Notes: generated by a model not told the origin, from the sequence alone. Counted from the first letter of the stretch, positions 31,216-39,927 are shown. The stretch: 64,000 nt of DNA from a bacterium (GCA_028819295.1 JAPPMA010000013.1:3056-67055), one strand, 5' to 3'. Numbers and translations: made by a program.

Positions 31216-33756
31216 TCAGGCCGCGGACTCGGTTTCCAGCTCCGCGGTCACCGACAGCTCCGGGCCCACCGCGGTGAGCAGCTCTCGGCACCGCCCGGCG
31301 TCGGCCACGTCGTCGGCCACCTGCTCCAAAACGGCCAGCCGCTCGGCGGTGTCGGTGACCGTGGCGGTGGTGACCACGGTGGCCAGGCGCACCTTGGCGT
31401 CGCTCTTGATGCGGCGGATCTCCCGCAGGGCATCGGCCGCCATTGCCGTGGCCTCGGGGTTCACATCGCCGGCCGCATCCCGCAGCCCGGCCCCGACGGG
31501 CCAGGGGGAGCGATGCACCGAGCCTTCCTGCCACCACGACCACACTTCTTCGGTCACATAGGGGAGGAACGGGGCGAACAGCTTGAGGTAGGCGGTGAGG
31601 GCCGTCTCCAGGGTGTATCGGGCCGACTCGCCCGCCGCCCCGCCCCGGCCGCCGTAGGCCCGGTTCTTCACCAGCTCCAGGTAGTCGTCGGTGAACGACC
31701 AGAACGACGTCTCGGTGCTCTCCAAGGCTCGGGCGTAGTCGCCCTTGTCGAAGGCGGCGGTGGCGTCGTCGATGAGGGCGGCCAAGTGGGAGAGCAGGGC
31801 CCGGTCGAGGGTCTCGGTGGCCTGGGCATTGGCGGCCGGCTCCTGGCCCAGCACGAACCGGCTGGCGTTGAGGATCTTCACCGCCAGGCGCCGGCCCACC
31901 TTCATCTGGCCCTCCTCGAAGGCGGTGTCGGTGCCGGGCCGACCGGACGAGGCCCAGTAGCGCAGCGCGTCGGCGCCGAAGGCCTCCAGGGTGTCCATCG
32001 GGGTGACCACGTTGCCCTTCGACTTGGACATCTTCTTGCGATCGGGGTCGAGCACCCAGCCGGAGATGGCCGCGGTGGACCACGGCAGCCCGCCGTGCTC
32101 GAAGTGGGCCCGGGTCACGGTGGCGAACAGCCAAGTGCGGATGATCTCGTGGGCCTGGGGGCGCAGGTCCATGGGGAAGGTGCGCTCGAACAGGTCGGGG
32201 TCGTCCTCCCAATAGCAGGCGATCTGGGGGCTGAGCGAGGAGGTGGCCCAGGTGTCCATCACGTCGGGGTCGGCGGCGAACCCGCCGGGCTGGCCCCGCT
32301 GTTCTTCCCGGTAGCCGGGGGGAGTGTCGGAGGAGGGGTCGATGGGGAGGCTGGCCTCATCCGCCGCGATGGGGTGGTGGTAGTCGGGCTGGCCGTCGGC
32401 GTCGAGCGGATACCAGATGGGAAAGGGCACGCCGAAGAAGCGCTGGCGGCTGATGAGCCAGTCGCCGTTCAGCCCGCCCACCCAGTTCTCATAGCGCACC
32501 CGCATGTGCTCGGGCACCCAGTTCAGCTCCCGGCCCCGCTGGATGAGGGCGTCGCGCAGGGCCTCGTCGCGCCCGCCGTTGCGGATGTACCACTGGCGGG
32601 AGGTGACGATCTCCAGGGGGCGCTGTCCCTTCTCGAAGAACTTCACCGGGTGGGTGATGGGCTGGGGCTCGCCGATCAGCTCGCCCGACTCTTCGAGGAG
32701 CTCGACCGTGCGCTGCTGGGCGCCGTGGATGGTGCGCCCGGCGATCTCGGCGTAGGGGGCGGGATCGACGCCGGAGGGGGCGTCGGCCACCAGGCGGCCG
32801 CCCCGGTCGACGACGGCCCGCACCGGCAGGTTCAACTCCCGCCACCAGGTCACGTCGGTGGTGTCGCCGAAGGTGCAGATCATGGCTGCGCCGGTGCCCT
32901 TGTCGGGGTCGGCCAGCTCATGGGCCAACATGGGCACCGCAGCCTTGAAAAGGGGGGTGGTGATGGTCTGGCCGAACAACCGCTGATAGCGCTGGTCGTC
33001 GGGGTGGGCCACCACGGCCACGCAGGCGGCCAACAGTTCCGGGCGGGTGGTGTCGATCAGCAGATCGCGGCCGTCGGGGAGGTGGAAGGCCAGGCGGTGG
33101 TAGGCGCCGGGGCGCTCCCGGTCCTCCAGCTCGGCTTGGGCCACCGCGGTGCGGAAGGTCACGTCCCACAGGCTGGGGGCCTCTTGCTGATAGGCCTCGC
33201 CCCGCGCCAGGTTGCGCAGGAAGGCCCGCTGGGAGGCTCGGCGACTGCGCCCGTCGATGGTGGCGTAGGTGAGGCTCCAGTCGATGGACAGGCCGAGGCG
33301 GCGCCAGAGCTCCTCGAAGGCCTGCTCGTCGGTGGCGGTGAGCTGCTCGCACAGCTCGACGAAGTTGCGCCGGGAGATGGGAAGCTGGTCTTTGCCGGAC
33401 TTGTCGGGAGGCTGGAAGTGTGGATCGTAGGGGAGGGAGGGGTCGCAGCGCACGCCGAAGTAGTTCTGCACCCGGCGCTCGGTGGGCAGGCCGTTGTCGT
33501 CCCAGCCCATGGGGTAGTACACCTGTTTGCCCTGCATTCTGTGGTAGCGGGCCAGGGTGTCGGTGTGGGTGTAGCTGAAGATGTGGCCCACGTGGAGGCT
33601 GCCGCTGACGGTGGGGGGCGGGGTGTCGATGGAGTAGACCTGGTCGCGGGTCGCGGTGCGGTCGAACCTGTACGTGCCGCCGGCTTCCCAGGTTTCGTCC
33701 CACTTGGCTTCTAGGCCCTCGAGCACGGGCTTCTCGGGGACGTTGCGGGGGGTCAT
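31216..33756 (-). CDS. valS: valyl-tRNA synthetase
   Basis: The 846-aa class I synthetase shows the HIGH-type box SGSLHVGHIFSYTHTD, the editing (CP1) domain with TTRPELLAACVAVVAHPDD, the KMSKS loop DRKKMSKSKGNVV and a helical anticodon domain. ValRS charges tRNA-Val and edits Thr. ATG 33756 is chosen over a frame opening 30 codons upstream because the family begins near PEKPVLEGLEAKWDETW. At 846 aa it resembles the archaeal/actinobacterial-length form without a long C-terminal coiled coil. Confidence 0.95.
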   Translation of the reverse strand: MTPRNVPEKPVLEGLEAKWDETWEAGGTYRFDRTATRDQVYSIDTPPPTVSGSLHVGHIFSYTHTDTLARYHRMQGKQVYYPMGWDDNGLPTERRVQNYFGVRCDPSLPYDPHFQPPDKSGKDQLPISRRNFVELCEQLTATDEQAFEELWRRLGLSIDWSLTYATIDGRSRRASQRAFLRNLARGEAYQQEAPSLWDVTFRTAVAQAELEDRERPGAYHRLAFHLPDGRDLLIDTTRPELLAACVAVVAHPDDQRYQRLFGQTITTPLFKAAVPMLAHELADPDKGTGAAMICTFGDTTDVTWWRELNLPVRAVVDRGGRLVADAPSGVDPAPYAEIAGRTIHGAQQRTVELLEESGELIGEPQPITHPVKFFEKGQRPLEIVTSRQWYIRNGGRDEALRDALIQRGRELNWVPEHMRVRYENWVGGLNGDWLISRQRFFGVPFPIWYPLDADGQPDYHHPIAADEASLPIDPSSDTPPGYREEQRGQPGGFAADPDVMDTWATSSLSPQIACYWEDDPDLFERTFPMDLRPQAHEIIRTWLFATVTRAHFEHGGLPWSTAAISGWVLDPDRKKMSKSKGNVVTPMDTLEAFGADALRYWASSGRPGTDTAFEEGQMKVGRRLAVKILNASRFVLGQEPAANAQATETLDRALLSHLAALIDDATAAFDKGDYARALESTETSFWSFTDDYLELVKNRAYGGRGGAAGESARYTLETALTAYLKLFAPFLPYVTEEVWSWWQEGSVHRSPWPVGAGLRDAAGDVNPEATAMAADALREIRRIKSDAKVRLATVVTTATVTDTAERLAVLEQVADDVADAGRCRELLTAVGPELSVTAELETESAA

Positions 33757-33799
33757 CGCCTGGTCATCGTACTGTTGTATTGGCGGCGGGTTGCAGTCG

Positions 33800-34771
33800 T
33801 TACGCGTGGGGGTTGTTGGCACCACCCCCTTCGTCTTGGGACTCACAAGGCGATGTGAGGTGCTGGGCGATCAGCGCGGCGACCCTCGCGTTGTTGAGCA
33901 CCAGCTCTTTGTTCGCTTCCAGGCTCTCGCCGTCGGTTGCATCGACGAGCCATTGCAGCAGGAATGGGGTGAGTTCTTTGCCGCTGATGCCCTCAGCATC
34001 GGCGGCAACGCACGCTTGGGCGATTGCCGCCTCGATGCGGTCGGCAGGGATCGCGGCGTGTTGTGGGATGGGGTTCGCGATCACGGCACCGCGGGCTGGG
34101 TCGAGGCTCCAGTGGGTGTGAAGGTAGCCGCCGACGGCTTCGGGACTGTCCAACTGGAGGTTGACCCCGTGGGGACTGTCGATGCTGTAGAAGGACGGGA
34201 GCGTCGCCGTCTGGTAGCCGACGATCGGGACACCAAGGGTCTCTAGGTACTCGGTGGTCTTGGCGACGTCGAGGATCGACTTGAAGCCTGCGGACACAAC
34301 GGCCACGGGGGTGCGGGCGAGCTCTTCGAGGTCGCCGCTGATGTCGAAGCTGTGTTGCGCGCCGCGGTGGACGCCGCCGATCCCGCCCGTGGCGAAGATC
34401 TTGATGCCGGCGAGAGCGGCGAGCCTCATCGTTGCCGCGACGGTGGTACCGCCAGTTTGACCAAGGTGGAACGACGCGGCGAGATTCTGGTTGCCGATCT
34501 TGACGAGCTCCGGGCCGGGCTGGCCGAGCCGGTCAAGCTCCTCGTCGGCGAGTCCGATGCGGGCGACGCCGTCGACGACCGCGATCGTGGCTGGGGTTGC
34601 GCCGTTGGCGCGAACGGCTGCTTCCACGCGGCGGGCGGTCTCGACGTTGTCAGGTGCGGGCATTCCGTGGGTGATGATGGTGGACTCGAGGGCGACGATC
34701 GCCTCCTGGTTGGCGGCCGCGGCGGCGACCTCGTCGCTGAGCACTATGTGGGACGTGTGCTGCAAGTTCAA
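33800..34771 (-). CDS. psuG: pseudouridine-5'-phosphate glycosidase
   Basis: The 323-aa protein matches the PsuG family: ALESTIITHGMPAPDNVETA, ATIAVVDGVARIGL, FATGGIGGVHRGAQHSFDIS with the catalytic Lys in AGFKSILD, and GYQTATLPSFYS. It splits pseudouridine 5'-phosphate to uracil and ribose 5-phosphate in modified-nucleoside salvage. The TTG at 34771 is preceded by AGGAG at 5 nt. It follows the partner kinase gene by 23 nt on the same strand. Confidence 0.93.
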   Translation of the reverse strand: MNLQHTSHIVLSDEVAAAAANQEAIVALESTIITHGMPAPDNVETARRVEAAVRANGATPATIAVVDGVARIGLADEELDRLGQPGPELVKIGNQNLAASFHLGQTGGTTVAATMRLAALAGIKIFATGGIGGVHRGAQHSFDISGDLEELARTPVAVVSAGFKSILDVAKTTEYLETLGVPIVGYQTATLPSFYSIDSPHGVNLQLDSPEAVGGYLHTHWSLDPARGAVIANPIPQHAAIPADRIEAAIAQACVAADAEGISGKELTPFLLQWLVDATDGESLEANKELVLNNARVAALIAQHLTSPCESQDEGGGANNPHA

Positions 34772-34794
34772 TTCATCTCCTGGGGGTTGCCGGC

Positions 34795-35676
34795 CTACTG
34801 GGGGCCGGGGGCGAGTTCGGTTGCGATGGCTGCGGCTTGCTCAGTGGCGAGCTCGACGAGTTCGTCGGGGCCGGTGAGGTTGCAGAATCCCCTAACGAGT
34901 GCTGCGGTGAACGCGTCACCCGCGCCGGTCGTGCTGAGCGCGCGAACCCGGGGCGCCGAGAGGAACCCGCCGCCGCCTTCTTGGTCGGCCCAGACGACGC
35001 CGTCGGGTCCGAGCGTCAAGTAGACGGCGGCGACACCAGCGTCCAGGAGCCACTGAGCGGCTCGGCGGGCTGTGTCGGTGTTGTGAATGTCGATCCCGGT
35101 GAGCGCGGTCGCCTCGGCGCGGTTTGGCTTCAGCGTGTGGACGCGATCCAGATAGGGCCGAATCCGGGGTGCCTTGGCCACCGAGGTTGTGTCGACGAAC
35201 ACGGTAGGGGAGAGGCTGGTGATCTCATCGAGGGCCTCGTCACCGAGGTTGCAGTCCACAGCCACAACCCTGGCGTGGCGCAAGAGCTCGGTGCGCGCCG
35301 CGATGGCTTTGCGGTCCACGACTGCGGTGATGGCCATATCGTTGACGGCCATGATGAGCTCGCCGTTGGCGTCAACGATCGACAGGTAGGTGGCCGTCGG
35401 GTGCTGGGAGGTCCACAGCACCGACGACAGATCAACACCGCTTGCTGATGTGCGGTTGTGGATGAGTTGGCCGTGGTCGTCCTCTCCGAGGGCGGTTACC
35501 AGGTGGGTTTGGAGTCCGGTCGCGGCGAGACTCGCGGCGATGTTGCGGCCGACGCCGCCAGCCGAGATCGCGACGGCACCAGGGTTCGATTCGTGGGGCA
35601 GGGGTGGTGTGGAGCATCGGCCCTCGATGTCGACGTTCGCTCCGCCAATGACGACAACATAGGGCTCGTCGGCCAA
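34795..35676 (-). CDS. psuK: PfkB-family pseudouridine kinase
   Basis: The kinase begins VVVIGGANVDIEGRC and has the PfkB signatures GGVGRNIAASLAATG and TTGAGDAFTAALVRG with the catalytic Asp. Together with psuG it makes the pseudouridine salvage pair: kinase first, then glycosidase. From TTG 35676 it is 293 aa. Upstream in the same frame, without any start codon, the DNA still encodes the second half of an HTH (VGITRSSVATHINNLTARGK) and a GRGYVL linker, as in HTH-PfkB fusion kinases. The first half of the HTH is missing, so the DNA-binding domain has been cut off. Confidence 0.85.
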   Translation of the reverse strand: MADEPYVVVIGGANVDIEGRCSTPPLPHESNPGAVAISAGGVGRNIAASLAATGLQTHLVTALGEDDHGQLIHNRTSASGVDLSSVLWTSQHPTATYLSIVDANGELIMAVNDMAITAVVDRKAIAARTELLRHARVVAVDCNLGDEALDEITSLSPTVFVDTTSVAKAPRIRPYLDRVHTLKPNRAEATALTGIDIHNTDTARRAAQWLLDAGVAAVYLTLGPDGVVWADQEGGGGFLSAPRVRALSTTGAGDAFTAALVRGFCNLTGPDELVELATEQAAAIATELAPGPQ

Positions 35677-35766
35677 GACGTAGCCGCGCCCCCTTGCTTT
35701 GCCTCGAGCCGTGAGGTTGTTGATGTGGGTCGCGACCGATGAGCGGGTGATGCCGACACTGTAATG
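35677..35766 (-). pseudogene. remnant of the N-terminal HTH domain of psuK
   Basis: Reading on upstream of the kinase start in frame gives VGITRSSVATHINNLTARGK and then ARGRGYVL. This is the recognition helix and wing of a MarR/Lrp-like HTH found at the N-terminus of some PfkB kinases. Further upstream the frame becomes unrelated (LPQPPANYAPHYS) without a start codon. A deletion or rearrangement between here and the neighbouring oxygenase remnant explains this. Confidence 0.55.
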
Positions 35767-35807
35767 CGGGGCATAATTGGCCGGAGGCTGAGGGAGGGCC
35801 CATAGCC

Positions 35808-36091
35808 ATGAGCATTCCGGTCGTGGACCTGAATGGCCCTCGCGACGCGGTCGTGCGCCAGATCGATGACGCTCTACTCGTCACCGCGTGGCTCTCCCTG
35901 CAACCAAGCGGGCCCGGCGCGAACACCGCTATGCGATTGCGTTCTTCCATCTACCGAACTGGCACACCGAGGTGACGCCAATCGAAACCTGCGTCAGTGC
36001 AACCAACCCGGCTAGATATGGCACTGTGGAAGCCGGGCCGCGGCTTCAGGCAAAGTTCAATTCTGCGTACGGGGGTAAGCCCCTAGCTTGA
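35808..36091 (+). pseudogene. isopenicillin-N-synthase-like oxygenase with a large internal deletion
   Basis: The ATG at 35808, with GGAGG upstream, opens MSIPVVDLNGPRDAVVRQID, the standard beginning of IPNS-like 2-oxoglutarate/iron oxygenases. After about 27 codons the frame shifts, and the other frame (35888-36091) reads RYAIAFFHLPNWHTEVTPIE and TCVSATNPARYGTVEAG, which is the end of the same family. The whole central jelly roll with the HxD...H iron site is missing. A normal member has over 300 residues; this locus could encode fewer than 100. It is non-functional. Confidence 0.7.
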
Positions 36092-36286
36092 ATTGGCGGG
36101 GTTATGGGCGTAGTGGTTGGGGTCTTGGCCGCGTATTAGGCGGATGTCGAGGCGGGGGTTGAAATTGCCGATGGTCTTGGTTTCCCCGTGCCAGATGTCG
36201 TCGCAGTGGGAGCTGGCGTAGTGGACGGCGATGGCTCGGCGCAGATCGTCGGTGCGGTTGAAGCTGGAGCCGTGGACGAGCAGGGG
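36083..36286 (-). pseudogene. 3' fragment of a phytanoyl-CoA dioxygenase gene
   Basis: The minus strand encodes LLVHGSSFNRTDDLRRAIAV, HYASSHCDDIWHGETKTIGN and the C-terminus RLIRGQDPNHYAHNP, then a TAG at 36083. It is nearly the same as the end of the intact gene at 50839-51696: I count about 16 mismatches in 177 nt. Similarity starts abruptly 10 nt after the P450 stop codon, so only the last 67 or so codons survive. It converges on the oxygenase remnant. Confidence 0.8.
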
Positions 36287-36295
36287 ATCGTCGTG

Positions 36296-37588
36296 TCAGT
36301 CCCATGCCACTTGGAGTTCGGTGGGGCCGCGGAAAGTGATGTTGGGGAAGTAGTTGAGCCTTTGGTCATCCACTAGGCGCAGCGTCGGTATCCTCTCAGC
36401 CAGCGCTTCGATGACCAGCAGGGTCTCGAATTTCGCGAACTTGGCCCCCAGGCAGTAGTGGACGCCTTTGCCGAAGGAGATGTGGCGGTTGGCGTTGGGG
36501 CGGTGGATGTCGAAGTCGTCGGGGTCGGTCCAGATGTCGCCTTGGCGGTTGGCAGACGCGAAGTTCATGAAGATGGAGGTGCCGGTGGGGACGTCGTAGC
36601 TGCCGATCTCGGTGTCTTGGGTGGTGATGCGACGCCAGGAGATCTGGCTGGAGTTGTAGCGGAGCACTTCCTCAATGGCGTTGGGGATGAGTGCCGGATC
36701 GGAGCAGACCTCGGCCCAGACATCTCTGCGGGGAAGCAGGCAAAGCAGGGAATTGCAGATCAGCGCAGTGACTGCTTCGTGGCCGGCAAACGACAAGCCG
36801 TAGACAACCGACTCCACCTCTCGATACGACATGTCGTCGGGATTTGCCTCGTGGGCGTCGATAAGCTCGGAGGCGAAGTCGTCGCCCCGACTGTCCCGTT
36901 TGGAGGCGGTGAACTCGCGGCAGTAGCGCCAGTAGGCCAGCATTTGCTCGGCGATCTCGGCCTGCTCGGCGGGTGTGGGATTTCCCCAGGAGAAGGCCTT
37001 GCGGTCGCCGCACCACTGCTTGAGCGTCTCGTCGTCGCCCTCGGGGAAGCCGATGAAGCGGAAGACCGTCTCTCCGGGCAGGGGGAAGGCGAACGCCTGA
37101 ACGAACTCAGCGGGCGGCCCAGCTTCGAGCATGGTGTCGATGAGCTCGTGGCTGCGTCGGCGGATGTAGGGCTCGAGGGTCTTGATCCGCTTGTTGGAGA
37201 ACCCCGCTCTTGTGTACACCCGGATTCGGCCGTGGTCGGGCTCGGAGCGGTTGGACATAACTGCCACTGGGTCGAAGTCCTCGGCTGAGAGGATGGCCTG
37301 GGCCTCGGGGGCGAGGGGGAAAACCGGGTCTTGCACGTTCACCGATGCGAACGTCTCGTGGTCGGTGAAGATCCGCTCGATGTCTGCCATGCGGGTCACC
37401 ACCAGATAGCCGAGGGACTCGGCGTAGAACACGCCATGCTCGTCTCGGAGCGCGGCGGCGATGGCGTAGGGCTCGGTGAGATAGTCGGTGTTGAGAGGAC
37501 TCCAGGTGGCATGGAGGGGACAGCCTGCCGGGGGCGGGGGCGCATCGGTGCGCTGCTGGTGGTAGCTGCGCTTTTCGTCGTCAGACAT
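36296..37588 (-). CDS. cytochrome P450
   Basis: The 430-aa soluble bacterial P450 has the ExxR motif in EEVLRYN, the PERF-like region DIHRPNANRHISFGKG, and the haem loop FGKGVHYCLGAKFAK with the cysteine ligand. The I-helix reads LSFAGHEAVTA: the usual acid-alcohol pair (AGxE/D-T) has Ala where Thr is expected. P450s hydroxylate aliphatic or aromatic substrates with electrons from ferredoxin; no ferredoxin gene is beside it. It sits next to the aromatic ring-cleavage cluster in the same direction as the hydratase gene, 20 nt downstream of it, which suggests but does not prove a role there. Confidence 0.9.
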   Translation of the reverse strand: MSDDEKRSYHQQRTDAPPPPAGCPLHATWSPLNTDYLTEPYAIAAALRDEHGVFYAESLGYLVVTRMADIERIFTDHETFASVNVQDPVFPLAPEAQAILSAEDFDPVAVMSNRSEPDHGRIRVYTRAGFSNKRIKTLEPYIRRRSHELIDTMLEAGPPAEFVQAFAFPLPGETVFRFIGFPEGDDETLKQWCGDRKAFSWGNPTPAEQAEIAEQMLAYWRYCREFTASKRDSRGDDFASELIDAHEANPDDMSYREVESVVYGLSFAGHEAVTALICNSLLCLLPRRDVWAEVCSDPALIPNAIEEVLRYNSSQISWRRITTQDTEIGSYDVPTGTSIFMNFASANRQGDIWTDPDDFDIHRPNANRHISFGKGVHYCLGAKFAKFETLLVIEALAERIPTLRLVDDQRLNYFPNITFRGPTELQVAWD

Positions 37589-37608
37589 AGCGAGCCCTAT
37601 GCATGCCT

Positions 37609-38427
37609 TTAGTCGAAGCCCAGCTCAAACGAGCCGAGCGGGCCGAAGTCGAAGCGGAACTCGTCGCCGGGGCGGATGTCTATGGGGCGGGTGAACGAAC
37701 CGGCCAAGATGGTCTGGCCGGCTTCAAGGACGAGGCCTTGTTCGGTGTAGCGGCGGGCCAGCCAGGCGATGCCGGCCGCGGGGTGGTCGAGCACCCCAGC
37801 AGCGATACCCGTCTCCTCGATGACACCGTTTCGGTAGCCCAATGCGCCGACCCACCGGAGGTCGATCTCCCGGGGGCCCACAGGGCTCGCCCCGCAAACG
37901 ATTCCGGCATCGGCGGCGTTGTCGGAAATGGTGTCGATCACAGTGCGAGTGCGGCCGGTTTCGGGGTCGGTGCGATAGGAGCGGGCGGCAAGGAGCTCGA
38001 CCGCCGGGCGCACGTGATCGGTGGCGTCGAGCACTTCTTCAACCGACAGGTTAGTCCCGGCGAGATCGACGGCCAGCACGAAGGCCAGCTCGATCTCCAG
38101 CTTGGGATCGCAAAAGCGAGAGGCCCGAATCGTGGAGTCGGGCAGGAAGACCATGTCCCGGGTCAAGAACCCCGAGTCGGGGGTGGTGATGTTCATAGCC
38201 GTCTGCATGGCCCGAGACGTGAGCCCAATCTTGTGGCCCACCAATTGCTCGCCCCTTTGGAGCTTTCGCAGGAGCCACGCGGCTTGCACCAGATAGGCCT
38301 CGTCAAGGTTCATGTCGGGATAGACCGAGGTGGTCTGGCGAATCTGGGTGGCGGTGGCCTCGGCTTCGTCGAGCAGCGCGGCCTCGGCCTCAATCTGCTG
38401 GGAGGTGAGTGGAGCAGAGCTAGTCAT
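37609..38427 (-). CDS. hpaH: 2-oxo-hept-4-ene-1,7-dioate hydratase-like protein (HpaH/MhpD family)
   Basis: The 272-aa protein follows the hydratase/decarboxylase family: AWLLRKLQRGEQLVGHKIGLTS, the metal-ligand segments EIELAFVLAVDL and HVRPAVELLAARSY, DNAADAGIVCGAS, and a C-terminal GDEFRFDFGPLGSFELGF. In homoprotocatechuate degradation HpaH adds water to the dienol before aldol cleavage. The start overlaps the marR stop by 4 nt (ATGA). Context supports HpaH over MhpD or the decarboxylase DmpH, but these cannot be fully separated by sequence alone. Confidence 0.82.
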   Translation of the reverse strand: MTSSAPLTSQQIEAEAALLDEAEATATQIRQTTSVYPDMNLDEAYLVQAAWLLRKLQRGEQLVGHKIGLTSRAMQTAMNITTPDSGFLTRDMVFLPDSTIRASRFCDPKLEIELAFVLAVDLAGTNLSVEEVLDATDHVRPAVELLAARSYRTDPETGRTRTVIDTISDNAADAGIVCGASPVGPREIDLRWVGALGYRNGVIEETGIAAGVLDHPAAGIAWLARRYTEQGLVLEAGQTILAGSFTRPIDIRPGDEFRFDFGPLGSFELGFD

Positions 38428-38921
38428 GAGGCAGCCTTCTCAACGTCATCCACGGTCGCTTCCAGTTGCGCCAAGTCGTGAAGCTCAACCAGCAGACGCC
38501 TGAGGCGCTCAGAGCCGAACTCGGCCTCGATGGCGTTGTACCGCCGCTCCGACTCGGGGGCGATGGTGTTGACCAACGCAGCACCCTCTGAACTGAGGGT
38601 GATGAGAGACCTGCGCTGGTCCGAGCGGTGGGGGCGACGATTGATCAGCCCGTCGTGTTCCAGCTTGGCCAAGATCCGGGACAGGCTGGGGGCCAAAAGG
38701 ATGGCCCGCTCCGCCAGCTCACTGACCTCGGTCGGCTCGGAAGCGGCGATCAAGGCGCGGAGTACTCGCCACTGCTGTTCGGTCAGGCCGTAGTCGGCCA
38801 GCATGGGTCGGAACAGGCGCATGGTGGCTTCCCGGGCCCGAAGCAGCGTGATAGGAAGCGACTCCGAGAACGCCCGCATAGGGGGCGGGGTTGGATCGGG
38901 CATCGATGAGAGGCGGTTCAT
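38424..38921 (-). CDS. hpaR: MarR-family repressor, HpaR-like
   Basis: The 165-aa winged-helix protein reads ADYGLTEQQWRVLRALIAAS, ELAERAILLAPSLSRILAKL and the wing RRPHRSDQRRSLITLSSEGA, as in HpaR-type regulators of the homoprotocatechuate pathway. These repress the catabolic genes until an aromatic ligand binds. ATG 38921 overlaps the stop of the FAH-family gene (ATGA), so the repressor is made in the same operon. Its likely operator is the palindrome at 39860-39879 between the divergent operons. Confidence 0.82.
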   Translation of the reverse strand: MNRLSSMPDPTPPPMRAFSESLPITLLRAREATMRLFRPMLADYGLTEQQWRVLRALIAASEPTEVSELAERAILLAPSLSRILAKLEHDGLINRRPHRSDQRRSLITLSSEGAALVNTIAPESERRYNAIEAEFGSERLRRLLVELHDLAQLEATVDDVEKAAS

Positions 38922-39817
38922 TGGGGAGGGGGAGAGTTGAAGGCCGCGTTGGGCGATCCGGGCGGAAATTCGTCGGCGATGGTGTTGCGCAGCGTTCCGA
39001 TCTCGGGGGCGCACACCTCGACCACATCACCGGGTTCTAGCCACACCGGCGGATCGAAACGGGCGCCGGCGCCGGTCGGGGTTCCGGTGAAGATCACATC
39101 GCCGGGGCGCAGGGTGGTAAAGGTGGACAGATAGTGGATCTGGTAGGCGATGGAGTACTTCATCGTGGCGGTTGTGTCATCTTGGCGCAATTCCCCGTTG
39201 ACCCTGGTGGTGAGGTGGAGCCATTCGAGATCTCCGATCTCGTCGATGGGCACTAGCCACGGGCCGAGCGACCCTGAAAACTCCCAGTTTTTGCCTTGGG
39301 TGACGTTGAACTTGGCATGGCGTACCCAATCTCGGATCGTGCCCTCGTTGCCCAGGCTGAGCCCGGCGATGTGATTGCGTGCCTCGGAAATGGGGATTCG
39401 CCGGCCGTCCTTGCCGATGACCACCACGATCTCCCCTTCGTAGTCGAGTTGCGGGCTTTCCGGGGGGCGGACCAGCGGACGTTGGTGTCCGGTGAAGGAG
39501 TCGGGAAACCGAACGAAGACCGACGGGTAGGCGGCATCGGTCCGGTCGGCGTACTCCGCGGCCCGCCCGCTGTAGTTCACGCCGATGCAGAAGATCTTTC
39601 CCGGCCAGGGAATGAGCCGTTCAAAGGTGATCTCCTCCGCGGGGTGGTCTCCGGTGTCACCAGCGTGGGATCGGGCCTCGTCGATCCGATCGACGGCGAT
39701 CAGCTCTTGAAGATCGGCAACGTCGGTCATCCGGCGACCAAGATCGACAACCCCTTCGGTGCCCATCACGCCAAAAGTGGCCTTGTCGTTGATCGAATAA
39801 GACAGGAGACGGGTCAT
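38918..39817 (-). CDS. hpaG: fumarylacetoacetate-hydrolase-family enzyme, probable HpaG-like isomerase/decarboxylase
   Basis: The 299-aa protein has the FAH fold: KIFCIGVNYSGRAAEYADRT, PSVFVRFPDSFTGHQRPLVRP, the metal-binding DYEGEIVVVIGKDGR, NEGTIRDWVRHAKFNVTQGK, and GDVIFTGTPTGAGARFDPPVWLEPGD. In the homoprotocatechuate route HpaG decarboxylates 5-oxo-pent-3-ene-1,2,5-tricarboxylate and isomerises the product. Other FAH members hydrolyse acylpyruvates, so the assignment rests on the neighbours. It is the first gene of the leftward hpa operon. Confidence 0.8.
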   Translation of the reverse strand: MTRLLSYSINDKATFGVMGTEGVVDLGRRMTDVADLQELIAVDRIDEARSHAGDTGDHPAEEITFERLIPWPGKIFCIGVNYSGRAAEYADRTDAAYPSVFVRFPDSFTGHQRPLVRPPESPQLDYEGEIVVVIGKDGRRIPISEARNHIAGLSLGNEGTIRDWVRHAKFNVTQGKNWEFSGSLGPWLVPIDEIGDLEWLHLTTRVNGELRQDDTTATMKYSIAYQIHYLSTFTTLRPGDVIFTGTPTGAGARFDPPVWLEPGDVVEVCAPEIGTLRNTIADEFPPGSPNAAFNSPPPQ

Positions 39818-39859
39818 CAGACTCCGTTCGAGAGAGGTGATCGGCCGGCAACGGCCGAG

Positions 39860-39879
39860 ATGGTGAACATGTTAATCAT
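39860..39879. promoter_or_regulatory. palindromic operator in the divergent hpa promoter region
   Basis: ATGGTGAACATGTTAATCAT is a 20-bp imperfect palindrome: the core AACATGTT (39866-39873) is perfect and the outer ATG...CAT also match. It lies midway between the divergent starts at 39817 and 39928, the expected place for an HpaR/MarR operator. No other equally good palindrome is seen in this 110-bp gap. Confidence 0.6.
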
Positions 39880-39927
39880 CTGGTTAGGATTGGGACAATC
39901 CCTGATGTCGGCCCTGGAGAACCGTTC

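Noticed and set aside
30595-33714. Very long plus-strand open frame (1039 codons) opposite valS and modA
   Set aside because: It mirrors the codon pattern of the valS reverse strand, with low-complexity Gly/Val/Leu text and no motif; valS has all its catalytic signatures. It is a GC-rich antisense shadow.
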